Assembly (NCBI GenBank): GCA_965223035.1
Contig: OZ244980.1
Coordinates: forward strand, 5,766,001-5,830,000
Direction: 5' to 3'
Length of the DNA: 64,000 nt
Source of the DNA: CAMDPA01 sp965223035
GTDB taxonomy: Bacteria > Pseudomonadota > Alphaproteobacteria > Rhizobiales > Hyphomicrobiaceae
The position numbers and the translations under genes are program-made. The notes beneath the pieces were generated by a model. It was given only the letters and a program-made list of their open reading frames with translations, did no database searches and was not told where the DNA came from. Position 1 is the first letter of the stretch. Each line of letters opens with the position of its first letter. Shown here in pieces: positions 36,271-45,160 of the stretch.

Positions 36271-37281
36271 ATGTTGAAGGCTTGGCTCGTTGCTGGCGCC
36301 ATTGGATTAGGCGCCAACCTGTTCCAGACAATTTCACCAGCAGTCGCAGAAGAGCTTTCGGTCGCGACTTTCGTTCCGCCGCAGCATCACACCAATAAGG
36401 TGATGTTCAAGTGGTTTGGGGAAGAGTTGGCAAAAAGGTCGGGCGGCACATTGAAGATGAAGCTGTACCCATCGGGCCAGCTCGGTGCCGGACCGGTGCA
36501 GCAGTACAAGCGGGCGGTTGAAGGCGTCGCGGACATTACATTTGGCGTGGCCGCCTATACTCCCGCGATCTTTCCGAAAACAATGTTAGCGATCCTTCCG
36601 GGGGCCGCAAAAAATGCCGATGATTCCACACGACGCATCTGGGCGAATTTTGACAAATATTTCGCCGACGAGTTTTCGGATGTGAAGGTTCTCGCAGTGG
36701 CCACCGTCGCTGGCAGCCTGTTCGTTGCCACACGGGACGTTTCGACCATGAAGGGACTGAAAGGTGCCAAGCTCGTGCCTTTTGCGGCCATGACCTCGCC
36801 GATCGTGAAGGCGCTCGGCGCGGTGCCCGTCCAGATGCCGGTGACCAAAATGTACACCGGTCTCGGCACCGGCACGATCGACGCGACGACGGCTTCCTAC
36901 AATAACGTCACTCCGCCTTGGAATTTCTGGGATGTGGCCAGCCATGTGGTTGAAAACGTCCCGATTAGTTTCGCTGTCACCTACGCGATCATGAACAAAG
37001 AGAGCTACCAGAGACTTTCAAAGGAGCATCGAGCAATTGTCGACGCGCTAGCCGGGCTGCCGATGTCGCTCAAAGGTGCGGAATCCTTTGACGGAGCAGA
37101 TGAGCGTTCCAAACAGCTGATTGCGAAAGCCAAGAAAGGTTATAAGTGGATCGTTGTTTCGGATAAAGAGCGCGCAAAAATGGACGCCGCTGTAGCGGAG
37201 GGCGTCGAAAAGATCTTCGCGGATTACGAAAAAAGGGGAATCAAGAACGCTCGGGAGATCTACCAGGCGCTCAATCGCTAG
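36271..37281 (+). CDS. TRAP transporter substrate-binding protein (DctP family)
   Basis: 336 residues. Cleavable signal peptide (MLKAWLVAGAIGLGANLFQ ... SPAVAEE), then the DctP fold: SVATFVPPQHHTNKVMFKWF, GEELAKRSGGTLKMKLYPSG, LGAGPVQQYKRAVEGVADI, and QMPVTKMYTGLGTGTIDA. Periplasmic receptor that hands a carboxylate ligand to the DctQ-DctM permease. GGGGAGGACTGAGC precedes the ATG. First gene of a plus-strand unit DctP-GST-DctQ-DctM-GST-SDR. Confidence 0.94.
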   Translation: MLKAWLVAGAIGLGANLFQTISPAVAEELSVATFVPPQHHTNKVMFKWFGEELAKRSGGTLKMKLYPSGQLGAGPVQQYKRAVEGVADITFGVAAYTPAIFPKTMLAILPGAAKNADDSTRRIWANFDKYFADEFSDVKVLAVATVAGSLFVATRDVSTMKGLKGAKLVPFAAMTSPIVKALGAVPVQMPVTKMYTGLGTGTIDATTASYNNVTPPWNFWDVASHVVENVPISFAVTYAIMNKESYQRLSKEHRAIVDALAGLPMSLKGAESFDGADERSKQLIAKAKKGYKWIVVSDKERAKMDAAVAEGVEKIFADYEKRGIKNAREIYQALNR

Positions 37282-37390
37282 ATCGCAGCTAGGTCGCGTG
37301 CACCCCGGATTTGGGCTCAGGCATTGAGCCGGCACTGGTCCGGGGCGCAGCCGTTAGGGTCCGTCGCGCCAACCAGCAGAGAACCTTGCC

Positions 37391-38155
37391 ATGGCGGTTT
37401 TCGTCCCGACCAACAAATCTGTGGAAGCATTTGAGGGGATTCACCTTTATCACGGTGATATCTCGAATTGCTCGATGCGTGTCCGCATGACGCTGATCGA
37501 GAAAGGCTTGCCCTGGACCAGCCATCACCTCGACCTAAAGCAGAAAGAAAACATTTCCGACGCGTACTTCGGCATCAACCCGAACGGTTTGGTTCCGACA
37601 TTGATCGACAACGGTGTCGTCCATATCGAGTCCAACGATATCATCGATTATCTCGACAAAACCTATCCTGAACCCTCACTGCGTACGGCCGGAAACGACG
37701 ACGAGATGCTCGAGTGGCTTCGTCTTGCTGCATCCATCCATGTGCCTGCGGTCAAGCCGTACGTCTACGCGACCAAGATGCAGAATAAACTGAAGAAGAC
37801 TGCCGAAGAGCAAAAAAAATACGATGCGCTCCAAACCAATGAAGAGCTAAAAAGTTTTCATGCGAAGCATGCCGGCAGCAGCGCCTTTGGCGAGGAGGAC
37901 ATCGCCAGGGCGAAGCAGACGCTTGAGCAGTGCTTTGCGAAACTCGACAAGACACTGGCGGACCGCAAATGGATCATGGGTGAACACTTCACCTTAGCCG
38001 ATATATCCTGGATCCCGCTGCACTTCGTGCTCGTTGGCTGCGGTTTCCCATTCGAGAGTTACCCGAATGTTTCACGGTGGGCCGCGGGGTTTCAGGATAA
38101 AGATTGCTTCCGGGATGGCATCCTCAAGTGGTGCCCAGATTTCTCAAAGGTCTGA
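37391..38155 (+). CDS. Glutathione S-transferase family protein
   Basis: 254 residues. Thioredoxin-fold N-domain (IHLYHGDISNCSMRVRMTLI, EKGLPW), cis-Pro GLVPTLIDNGVVHIES, DIIDYLDKTYPEP, and helical C-domain with WIMGEHFTLADISWIPLHF. Residue NC-S replaces the usual Ser-Pro start, as in the other two GST domains here. Such GSTs use glutathione for isomerisation, thioether or ether-cleaving steps. It lies between the TRAP binding-protein and permease genes, so a role on the transported compound is likely. Substrate unknown. Confidence 0.9.
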   Translation: MAVFVPTNKSVEAFEGIHLYHGDISNCSMRVRMTLIEKGLPWTSHHLDLKQKENISDAYFGINPNGLVPTLIDNGVVHIESNDIIDYLDKTYPEPSLRTAGNDDEMLEWLRLAASIHVPAVKPYVYATKMQNKLKKTAEEQKKYDALQTNEELKSFHAKHAGSSAFGEEDIARAKQTLEQCFAKLDKTLADRKWIMGEHFTLADISWIPLHFVLVGCGFPFESYPNVSRWAAGFQDKDCFRDGILKWCPDFSKV

Positions 38156-38181
38156 GCTGACGGTTGGCCGGAGGACGTTCA

Positions 38182-38742
38182 ATGTCACAGGGGGAGAACA
38201 TTGACAGGCCGATAGTTCAACCTCCCGCCGGCCTTGTTTGGCTCGACACCATTATCGTGTGGATCTCTTTGATTGTCGGAGGGCTGGCGCTTACCTTCAT
38301 GACCGTATTTTCGGTCTGGAATGTGCTGATTATGCGCAAGGCGCTGAATTCCCCCATCCTTGGCGCAGAAGATCTGTTGATCCTGTCGCTGGTGGTAATG
38401 GTTGCGGTATCAATCCCGCTCGGGGGACGGACAGGTGCACATATCGAGATCGAGGTCCTGGAATCCCGTATGTCGGCGGGATTTGCCAAGTGGTCGATGA
38501 TCCTCGTTAAACTCACTGGCGTGGCGCTTCTTGTCACCATGGCGTGGCGACTCTGGCATTCGGGTCAAAACGCGGTGCGTTTCGGAGAAACGACGCAGCA
38601 ATTGCTGATTTCATTTGAGCCGTTTTACTACCTGCTTGCCGTTTCAGTGGCGCTTTACGCTTTGGTTCTGGCGCTCGATATCTGGCAGCTGTTACGCTCG
38701 GACAAAGTCGTGTTGCTCAAGATCAGCGATGGGCTGCCATGA
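38182..38742 (+). CDS. TRAP transporter small permease (DctQ family)
   Basis: 186 residues, four membrane helices (about 24-46, 58-78, 102-124, 142-162). Features: FSVWNVLIMRKALNSPILGAEDLL and GRTGAHIEIEVL, the DctQ pattern of a helix-2 acidic residue and GxHI/GAHI. ATG 38182 follows GGAGGA; the upstream TTG at 38164 would include that site. Overlaps the large permease gene by 4 bp (ATGA). Confidence 0.92.
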   Translation: MSQGENIDRPIVQPPAGLVWLDTIIVWISLIVGGLALTFMTVFSVWNVLIMRKALNSPILGAEDLLILSLVVMVAVSIPLGGRTGAHIEIEVLESRMSAGFAKWSMILVKLTGVALLVTMAWRLWHSGQNAVRFGETTQQLLISFEPFYYLLAVSVALYALVLALDIWQLLRSDKVVLLKISDGLP

Positions 38743-40100
38743 TCAGCATGTCGCTGCTTGGATTGGTGGGGCTTGTCTCGCTATTCGCTTTGCTGGCACT
38801 GCGTATGCCCGTTGCGCTGTCGATGCTGAGTGTGGGCTTCGTCGGCACGGTTGTCGCCAATGCCAACAAGTTTCTATTGCTTGGTATGCCGTCCGAGCAG
38901 GCGTGGGCGCGCGGTTGGAGAACTGCCTTCTCCAATATTTCCGGCGAAGCATTTGAGGCTGCCTCTACCTACAATCTGCTCGTCATTCCGATGTTCGTAT
39001 TGATGGGCAATCTAGCCGGCGTGTCCGGCATGTCGAACGATCTGTTCAAGGCCGCCTATCGCTGGATGGGCCACTTGCGCGGCGGCCTGGCCTCCGCCAC
39101 CATTGCGGCCTGCGCCGGCTTTGCCGCATTGTCCGGCTCGTCGCTGGCTTCGGCCGTCACCATGGGCCGTGTCGCGCTGCCGGAAATGCGGCGCTACAAA
39201 TATGATGATAGTCTGGCGACGGGGGCGGTCGCTGCTGGCGGAACGCTTGGCTTCCTGATTCCGCCGTCGGGTGGAATGATCATCTATGCGGTGCTGACTG
39301 AGCAAAGCATTGGTCGGCTGTTCATGGCCGGCGTTTTCCCCGGCATTATTCTAACGTTGCTGTTTATTGGGGCGATCTATTTTGTGGTCGCGCGCAACCC
39401 CGATGCGGGGCCTGCCGGTGAGCGGGCGCAGTCGCCGGAGCGCTGGTCCTCGCTTGTCGGTGCAATCCCCATTTTCGCCGTTGTCGGCATTACAATCGGC
39501 GGCATGTATACGGGCTTCTTCACACCTGTCGAGGCATCGTCTGTGGGCGCATTCTTGACCTTTGTGGTTGCTGCTTTGCGGCGAACGTTGTCGCTGCGCG
39601 CGCTGCGCACGGTCGTGTTGGAAACGATGAAGGCGACGGCAACCGTGTTTTTGATCATCATCGGTGCATTTGTCTTCATTCCGTTCATGTCCTTGACCGA
39701 GCTTCCGGGCCATCTGGTTGCATTTCTGACCAGTCTCCCGATCGGTGAAATCGGAATCCTCGTTATTATTGTCTTGACTTACATGTTCTTGGGAACATTT
39801 TTGGAAAGCATTGCGATGCTGGTGCTCACCCTGCCGGTGGTCATGCCAATTGCCACGGCATTGGGATGGGACCTCATTTGGTTTGGCATTATTGTCGTGA
39901 TTGTGCTCGAGATGGGGATGATTTCGCCACCCGTCGGCATCAATGTATTTGTGGTAAAGTCGATCGCGCCGGATGTGCCGATGGCCAGAATATTCTCCGG
40001 CATCTGGCCCTTCTGGTTTGCGATGGCGGTCATGATCGGGCTGCTGGTACTGTTTCCGCAGATCGCAACGTTTTTGCCGCAGACCATGGTCGGGACCTAG
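38739..40100 (+). CDS. TRAP transporter large permease (DctM family)
   Basis: 453 residues, about 12 membrane helices. Conserved DctM motifs: LRMPVALSMLSVGFVGTVVA, PMFVLMGNLAGVSGMSNDLF, RWMGHLRGGLASATIAACAG, GGTLGFLIPPSGGMIIYAVL and LEMGMISPPVGINVFVVKS. Sodium-coupled import of the ligand delivered by DctP. Translationally coupled to DctQ. Closely similar to the second DctM at 42143, so the two systems are probably paralogous. Confidence 0.95.
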   Translation: MISMSLLGLVGLVSLFALLALRMPVALSMLSVGFVGTVVANANKFLLLGMPSEQAWARGWRTAFSNISGEAFEAASTYNLLVIPMFVLMGNLAGVSGMSNDLFKAAYRWMGHLRGGLASATIAACAGFAALSGSSLASAVTMGRVALPEMRRYKYDDSLATGAVAAGGTLGFLIPPSGGMIIYAVLTEQSIGRLFMAGVFPGIILTLLFIGAIYFVVARNPDAGPAGERAQSPERWSSLVGAIPIFAVVGITIGGMYTGFFTPVEASSVGAFLTFVVAALRRTLSLRALRTVVLETMKATATVFLIIIGAFVFIPFMSLTELPGHLVAFLTSLPIGEIGILVIIVLTYMFLGTFLESIAMLVLTLPVVMPIATALGWDLIWFGIIVVIVLEMGMISPPVGINVFVVKSIAPDVPMARIFSGIWPFWFAMAVMIGLLVLFPQIATFLPQTMVGT

Positions 40101-40205
40101 ATCAGCTGGAGTGCTAAAGCGTGACAGGACAGGATCGCACGCACTTCGAACAACACTGCGTTGAGGGCAATGCCTCGGACGCCGATGGCGAGCTGGAGGC
40201 CATAA

Positions 40206-40261
40206 GAGAACTTACATGAGAGAACTTACATGAGAGAACTTACATGAGGGAACTTAAATGG
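40206..40261. repeat. 14-bp tandem repeat, four copies, ahead of a GST gene
   Basis: Unit GAGAACTTACATGA three times, then GGGAACTTAAATGG. Each unit carries an ATG 3' of a GAGA run, so the array adds four ATG triplets in shifting frames just before the GST ribosome site at about 40285. None leads to a long frame. Confidence 0.95.
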
Positions 40262-40294
40262 GTCACGGTTCAACCGTGAGTCGGGAGGAATGCC

Positions 40295-41110
40295 ATGTAC
40301 AGACTTTATCACCATGGCTCGTCGGTGTGTGCAGCCAAGGTGCGGTTCGCAATGGCCGAAAAACAGCTCAAATGGGAAGGGATCTATATCGACATCCTCA
40401 AAGGCGAGCAATTCGCGCCGGACTATCTGAAACTCAATCCGAAAGGCGTGGTCCCAACGCTTGTGCATGATGAACTCGTGATTCCCGATTCAACGGTCAT
40501 CTGTGAATACCTCGACCACATCGAGCCGGAGACCAGTTTGCACCCGCAGGACCCGTGGGAGCATGCCCAGGTCCGATACTGGACTAAGGCGGTCGATGAA
40601 GACCTGCATCCGGCCTGCGGTGCCGTGACATTTGTGTGCTCACACCGACATACGGTGATGAGACTTGGCAAGGAAAAGCTCGATGAGTTCTTGGCGTCCA
40701 CACCAAGCCAATCGGTGACCTCCGACTGGAAAGCGCAAAAACGGGCGTTTGTGCTGCAGGGCTTCGAGGCACCTGGGGCCGCCGACAAGGTGCGCCTGTA
40801 TGATACCTATCTGCACAAAATGGAGGCGGCGCTCGCCGAAAGCAGCTGGCTTGTCGGCAACCGCTTCACGATCGCTGACGTCGCCCTGACCCCGTACGTG
40901 ACGCGTCTGGCGATGATGAGCATGGAAGGCCTGTGGGAGGGAGGGCGGCTACCAAAGTTGGCCGCTTGGTACCATCGCATCAAGGCAAGACCAGCATTCA
41001 AGCCATGCTTTCTGGACTGGATCCCCGATGATCTGAGCCGCGACTTGCGGGAGAACGGCGCTAAGAGCTGGCCGGAGGTCGCAAATATTCTGGGAATTCG
41101 TGCAGCTTGA
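40295..41110 (+). CDS. Glutathione S-transferase family protein
   Basis: 271 residues. N-domain MYRLYHHGSSVCAAKVRFAM, AEKQLKWEG, cis-Pro GVVPTLVHDELVIPDS, VICEYLDHIEPETSL, and C-domain WLVGNRFTIADVALTPYVTR. SVCAAKVR matches SVCSHKVR in the fusion at 2432, so the two GST domains belong to the same subgroup. GGGAGGAATGCC precedes the ATG. It follows the TRAP permease and is 14 bp from the SDR start, consistent with one pathway. Confidence 0.92.
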   Translation: MYRLYHHGSSVCAAKVRFAMAEKQLKWEGIYIDILKGEQFAPDYLKLNPKGVVPTLVHDELVIPDSTVICEYLDHIEPETSLHPQDPWEHAQVRYWTKAVDEDLHPACGAVTFVCSHRHTVMRLGKEKLDEFLASTPSQSVTSDWKAQKRAFVLQGFEAPGAADKVRLYDTYLHKMEAALAESSWLVGNRFTIADVALTPYVTRLAMMSMEGLWEGGRLPKLAAWYHRIKARPAFKPCFLDWIPDDLSRDLRENGAKSWPEVANILGIRAA

Positions 41111-41123
41111 GGAGGAGACAATC

Positions 41124-41879
41124 ATGGCGAGATTATCAGGCAAGCGAGCAATTATCACCGGAGCCGCCCAGGGCATTGGTGCCATCTTGGCCAAGCGTCT
41201 CGCGGAAGAGGGCGCGGCGGTGCTGGTGACAGATATTCAAGACACCTCAGACGCGGTTGCGACAATCACGGCGGCTGGTCATCGAGCGATAGGAATGAAA
41301 GTCAATGTGACGTCTAACGACGAGCTCGGAAGAATGGTGCAATATGCTGAAACCGAACTCGGTGGGGTCGATATCCTCGTCAACAATGCATCGATATTCG
41401 CGACCATTGAGCCCAAGCCATTCTTCCAAATCGACGAGGACGAATTCGATCGCATTATGACGGTCAATGTGCGCGGCGTCCATCAGACAACGAAAGCCGT
41501 GCTACCGGCAATGCTCAAAGCAGGCGGTGGCAAAATCGTCAATATCGCTTCCGGCACGTTCTACTATGGGCCGCCGGGCCTGTCGCACTACACCGCGTCC
41601 AAAGGCGCGGTTATTGCGCTCACGCGCTGCCACGGGCGCGAGCTGGGCGACAAGAACATCCAGGTCAACGCCATTGCTCCCGGCCTAACGGAAAGCGAGG
41701 GGGTGAAGGCGAATCCCGGCTTTGACCCAGCACGCGGGCCCACTATCGCGTCCCGATCGATAAAGCGAGACATGGTTCCGGAAGATCTGCTGGGAACGCT
41801 GATCTATTTGTGCTCGTCTGACAGCGACTTTGTCACAGGTCAAACGCTCAATGTGGATGGCGGCAAGGTCAACGTCTGA
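41124..41879 (+). CDS. SDR family NAD(P)-dependent oxidoreductase
   Basis: 251 residues. TGAAQGIG at 12-19, DILVNNASIF, IASGTFYYG and catalytic YTASK, then NAIAPGLTESEGV. GGAGGAG is well placed before ATG 41124; the longer frame to 41100 is not used. Paralogue of the SDR at 16995. It is the last gene of the TRAP-GST unit and probably oxidises or reduces an intermediate of the imported compound. Confidence 0.94.
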   Translation: MARLSGKRAIITGAAQGIGAILAKRLAEEGAAVLVTDIQDTSDAVATITAAGHRAIGMKVNVTSNDELGRMVQYAETELGGVDILVNNASIFATIEPKPFFQIDEDEFDRIMTVNVRGVHQTTKAVLPAMLKAGGGKIVNIASGTFYYGPPGLSHYTASKGAVIALTRCHGRELGDKNIQVNAIAPGLTESEGVKANPGFDPARGPTIASRSIKRDMVPEDLLGTLIYLCSSDSDFVTGQTLNVDGGKVNV

Positions 41880-41939
41880 GGCACCGTTGCGTGGGGCGGG
41901 CGGTGTCAATTGAACGATACCGGTCAATGGGTCATATGA

Positions 41940-42055
41940 CTGAAAAGCTGATTGTTTAGCTTTTCATTATGGGCTGCAACCATCCCGCTTCCCCGCCCGC
42001 GCACCCAATGGCACGCTTGTGTCGGTGGCCGGGCGGAGGAACCGGCCGGCATGTT
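41940..42055. repeat. Family-B palindromic repeat
   Basis: GCAACCATCCCGCTTCCCCG then CCCGCGCACCCAATGGCACG, closing with GGTGGCCGGGCGGAGG. Preceded by the small hairpin GAAAAGCTGA/TTAGCTTTTC (41941-41967), which with the following elements may terminate the plus-strand SDR transcript. Confidence 0.7.
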
Positions 42056-42069
42056 ACCTGTCCTATCGC

Positions 42070-42130
42070 CTAGAGCAACCTGCCTTTAATCGGAATCGGA
42101 ACGATCCCGATTAAAGGCGCGATGATCTAG
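42070..42130. repeat. Family-A repeat, short form, at the convergent gene ends
   Basis: CTAGAGCAACCTGCCTTTAA ... CGATTAAAGGCGCGATGATC then TAG. It joins the left arm of hairpin 1 to the tail of hairpin 2 and still forms a stem (CCTTTAATCGG / CCGATTAAAGG). It lies 12 bp beyond the stop of the minus-strand DctM and 190 bp after the plus-strand SDR, so it could be a bidirectional terminator. Confidence 0.88.
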
Positions 42131-42142
42131 AGCGGGCACACG

Positions 42143-43552
42143 CTACGGTCCAAATGCCAATCGCGGCAGGAACAATGCGATTTCGGGGAACGCCACCAGG
42201 ATTGCCAAACACACGCCCATCGCAATCCAGAACGGCCAGATGCCCGCGAAGATCACCGTCATCGGAATGTGCGGCGCGACGCCCTTGACCATGAACACGT
42301 TGACGCCGACGGGCGGACTGATCAGCCCCATCTCCAAAACGATCACCGTAATGACGCCGAACCAGATGAGGCTCATCCCCATTTGCTCCATCAACGGAAA
42401 CACAATGGGTAGGGTGAGAACCAGCATGGCCAGCCCTTCGAGGAAGGTGCCCAGCACTGCATATGTCACCAGCACGATGATAATGACCCCAAGGTTGCCG
42501 ACATCGAGACTGGTCAGGAACCCCACGACCTTTTCGGGAACCCCCGACAGCGCCATGAAAGGAATAAACACGTGGGCGGCGATCAAGATCATGAACGAGG
42601 TGGCCGTGGTGCGCAGCGTGTGCAAGGTGACTTGGTCGAGCCTGAGATTAGCAATGGCCCTGTAAAGCGTGGTCACGACGACGTTTCGGCGCGCAGCCAC
42701 GGCTGAGTTAGCGCCTGCCGATGCGGATTTAGCTGCGCGAAGCTCTGTGATTGCCCCTTTCACTAACGCCACAATGAAAGTTAGAAAGGCACCAATGCCA
42801 GCCGCCTCCACCGGCGTGAAAACGCCCGTATAGATGCCACCGATGGTGACGATCACGATGCCGATCAGCACGGCCGCACCCTGCAGGGAGGCCAACCGCT
42901 CAGCCCAACTGGTTCGTTCGCCGGCCGGACCTGCATCGCGATCGATCCGTGTGACGATGAAGATCGCAACCAAAAACAGCGATGTTAGCAACAACCCCGG
43001 CAGGATTCCGGCAATAAACAGTTGCCCCACGGACACTTCGGTCAGCACGGCGTAAATGATCATGCCGGTCGACGGCGGAATGAGAATGCCGAGCGTACCG
43101 CCCGCGGCCACGCTACCGGCAGCCAGCGACGGGCTGTACTTATAGCGTTCCATCTCGGGCAGCGCCACTCGGCCCATGGTGACGGCACCGGCGACGGAAG
43201 ATCCACTCACGGCGGCAAATCCCGCGCAGCCGACGATGGTCGCGGAGGCGAGCCCGCCGCGCAGATGCCCCATCCAGGCATAGGCGGCCTTATAGAGATC
43301 GCGGCTCATGCCAGAGACGCCCGCCAGATTGCCCATCAGAATGAACATCGGGATGATCGACAACGTCTGGAACGTCGCGATATCCATCGTCTCAGTACTG
43401 AGCGTTACCAAGGCCTGCTGTTGACCGGCGATCCAGTAGATCCCCACAAAGCCGACGATCAGCATGGAGATCGCAACCGGCATGCGCAGGAACAACAGCG
43501 TGAACATGGCAATCAGCCCGACCAGCCCGATCTGGGCATCAGAGAGCTCCAT
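42143..43552 (-). CDS. TRAP transporter large permease (DctM family)
   Basis: 469 residues, about 12 helices with the same motifs as the first copy: LRMPVAISMLIVGFVGIYW, PMFILMGNLAGVSGMSRDLY, WMGHLRGGLASATIVGCAGF, GGTLGILIPPSTGMIIYAVL and LEMGLISPPVGVNVFMVKG. A cytoplasmic loop (TELRAAKSASAGANSAVAAR) is longer than in the other DctM. ATG 43552 has GAGGGG upstream and overlaps the DctQ gene by 14 bp. Confidence 0.95.
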   Translation of the reverse strand: MELSDAQIGLVGLIAMFTLLFLRMPVAISMLIVGFVGIYWIAGQQQALVTLSTETMDIATFQTLSIIPMFILMGNLAGVSGMSRDLYKAAYAWMGHLRGGLASATIVGCAGFAAVSGSSVAGAVTMGRVALPEMERYKYSPSLAAGSVAAGGTLGILIPPSTGMIIYAVLTEVSVGQLFIAGILPGLLLTSLFLVAIFIVTRIDRDAGPAGERTSWAERLASLQGAAVLIGIVIVTIGGIYTGVFTPVEAAGIGAFLTFIVALVKGAITELRAAKSASAGANSAVAARRNVVVTTLYRAIANLRLDQVTLHTLRTTATSFMILIAAHVFIPFMALSGVPEKVVGFLTSLDVGNLGVIIIVLVTYAVLGTFLEGLAMLVLTLPIVFPLMEQMGMSLIWFGVITVIVLEMGLISPPVGVNVFMVKGVAPHIPMTVIFAGIWPFWIAMGVCLAILVAFPEIALFLPRLAFGP

Positions 43553-44123
43553 CGTCGTCCCCTCTGAAGAGCCGCGCTTGTTCCTGGCCAATCTCCTTGC
43601 CTTGTATCAGCCGCAACGCCTCCAGGATAAGAACGACACCATATAAGGCGATTCCGAATCCCAGGACGTAGAAGAACGGCTCGTAGGACACGCCGAGCGT
43701 CGTTGTCGCCTCACCGTTTTCGACCGCTTCGGGGCCGTCTTTGAACAGCTGAATGGCCAGCACCATGATCATCACGAAGCCGGCGAGCCGCGTTATGATC
43801 TCCAAAACGTGCAGCGCCGATTTGCTGATCATACCGTCGATGATCTCCACGGCGATTTGGCCGCCTGAGCGGCCGCTATAGGCAATCGTGAACGAGATCA
43901 CGAGCACCAGCAGAATTTGGCCTAAATCGACGAAGCCGTGTATGGGATTTGCGAAAACGTAGCGCATCAACACGTGGGTGAACGTCAGGCCCACCATCAA
44001 GCACAGCAGGATGCCGCCGACCCACATCGCCAGATTGCGCAAGAACCAGTCGAAAACGGAGAGGAAACCCGTCGCTTCACCGGCGTCCGCGGGCTCACCC
44101 CCCTTGGAGTCAACGTCGTCCAT
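43539..44123 (-). CDS. TRAP transporter small permease (DctQ family)
   Basis: 194 residues with four membrane helices (about 30-52, 64-84, 106-128, 146-168). Contains THVLMRYVFANPIHGFVDLG and GRSGGQIAVEIID, typical of DctQ. Its 3' end overlaps the start of the large permease. It begins 38 bp after the DctP stop, so the order is DctP-DctQ-DctM on the minus strand. Confidence 0.92.
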   Translation of the reverse strand: MDDVDSKGGEPADAGEATGFLSVFDWFLRNLAMWVGGILLCLMVGLTFTHVLMRYVFANPIHGFVDLGQILLVLVISFTIAYSGRSGGQIAVEIIDGMISKSALHVLEIITRLAGFVMIMVLAIQLFKDGPEAVENGEATTTLGVSYEPFFYVLGFGIALYGVVLILEALRLIQGKEIGQEQARLFRGDDDGAL

Positions 44124-44161
44124 CTATGACACTCCAAGCGGGGCGAGCACGGGGTTTTAGA

Positions 44162-45160
44162 TTATTGGATCAGTTGATCGTAGATCTTTCTTGCCGGAAT
44201 GCCTTTTTTCTCCGCCGCATCGAGCTCGGCCCGTACCGTCTTATCGGTCAATCGATCAAATGCCGCAGCCTCCTCATCGCTCAGATTGATCATCGTCAAG
44301 CCCGACTGCGTTTTCGCCTTCTTGTAGGCGATTTCATCGGCCTTGCCCCAGACCCGCGACGCATTGATCGAGAACTCGCGCCCAGTATGTTTTTCGATCA
44401 CGGCTTTATGCTCGGCTGACAGTTTTGCCCAACTTTTCTTATTGACCATCAGGAAAAACAGTGAGGCGGGGCTCTTCATGCCGATGGTCACGTAGCTCGC
44501 CGGTTCATGCAGATTCCACGGCCGATATAGCGCGGCGGGGGCGATGTAGACGGCGTCGACGGTCCCTTTCTGCAGCGCGTCGTAAGTCTGGGTCACTGGG
44601 ATTTGCTCAGCTTTTGCGCCCCAAGCCTCGATCTGCGGAATGTCAAACTTGGACGAGACCCGCACGATCATACCTTTCAGATCGGATGGCTTGCGGATCG
44701 GCTTTTTTGACATCAACACCGAGGTCCAGTTAGCCCAGATACCCAACACCTTGAAGTCTTTGAACTCATCGGCCAAGTGCGTGTCATAGACGGACCAGAC
44801 CCGCTTGGCGACCTCCTCCGCGGTGCGACCGACGCCGGGCCGACCGGCGATCATCGTCTTCGGAAACAAGTCAGGCGTGTAGACGATGACACCAAAGCCG
44901 ATATCGAAAACACCCCGCCTCGTCCGCTTGTATTGCGCCAACGGGCCCTTTCCAAGTTTTCCGCTGTCGAAAATCTTGATGGTCAGATCACCGCCGCTTT
45001 CCTTTTTGATTTTTTCCGCCAGCGGCACGAAAACACCCCCGTGCATGGGATGTTTGGGCGACATGAAGTGTCCAAGCTTCAATTCGGTGGCCAATGTGCC
45101 GGTGGCGAGCATGCCGGCAGCTGTCGCAGTTGCCAAAGCATACGTGATCATGGCTCTCAT
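44162..45160 (-). CDS. TRAP transporter substrate-binding protein (DctP family)
   Basis: 332 residues. Short signal peptide (ITYALATATAAGMLATGTLA), then LKLGHFMSPKHPMHGGVFVP, GDLTIKIFDSGKLGKGPLAQ, the ligand-arginine region LKGMIVRVSS and QIPVTQTYDALQKGTVDAVY. AAGGGAGAGAGCTG lies right before the ATG. It is related to, but clearly different from, the first DctP, so the two TRAP systems may take related ligands. Confidence 0.94.
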   Translation of the reverse strand: MRAMITYALATATAAGMLATGTLATELKLGHFMSPKHPMHGGVFVPLAEKIKKESGGDLTIKIFDSGKLGKGPLAQYKRTRRGVFDIGFGVIVYTPDLFPKTMIAGRPGVGRTAEEVAKRVWSVYDTHLADEFKDFKVLGIWANWTSVLMSKKPIRKPSDLKGMIVRVSSKFDIPQIEAWGAKAEQIPVTQTYDALQKGTVDAVYIAPAALYRPWNLHEPASYVTIGMKSPASLFFLMVNKKSWAKLSAEHKAVIEKHTGREFSINASRVWGKADEIAYKKAKTQSGLTMINLSDEEAAAFDRLTDKTVRAELDAAEKKGIPARKIYDQLIQ

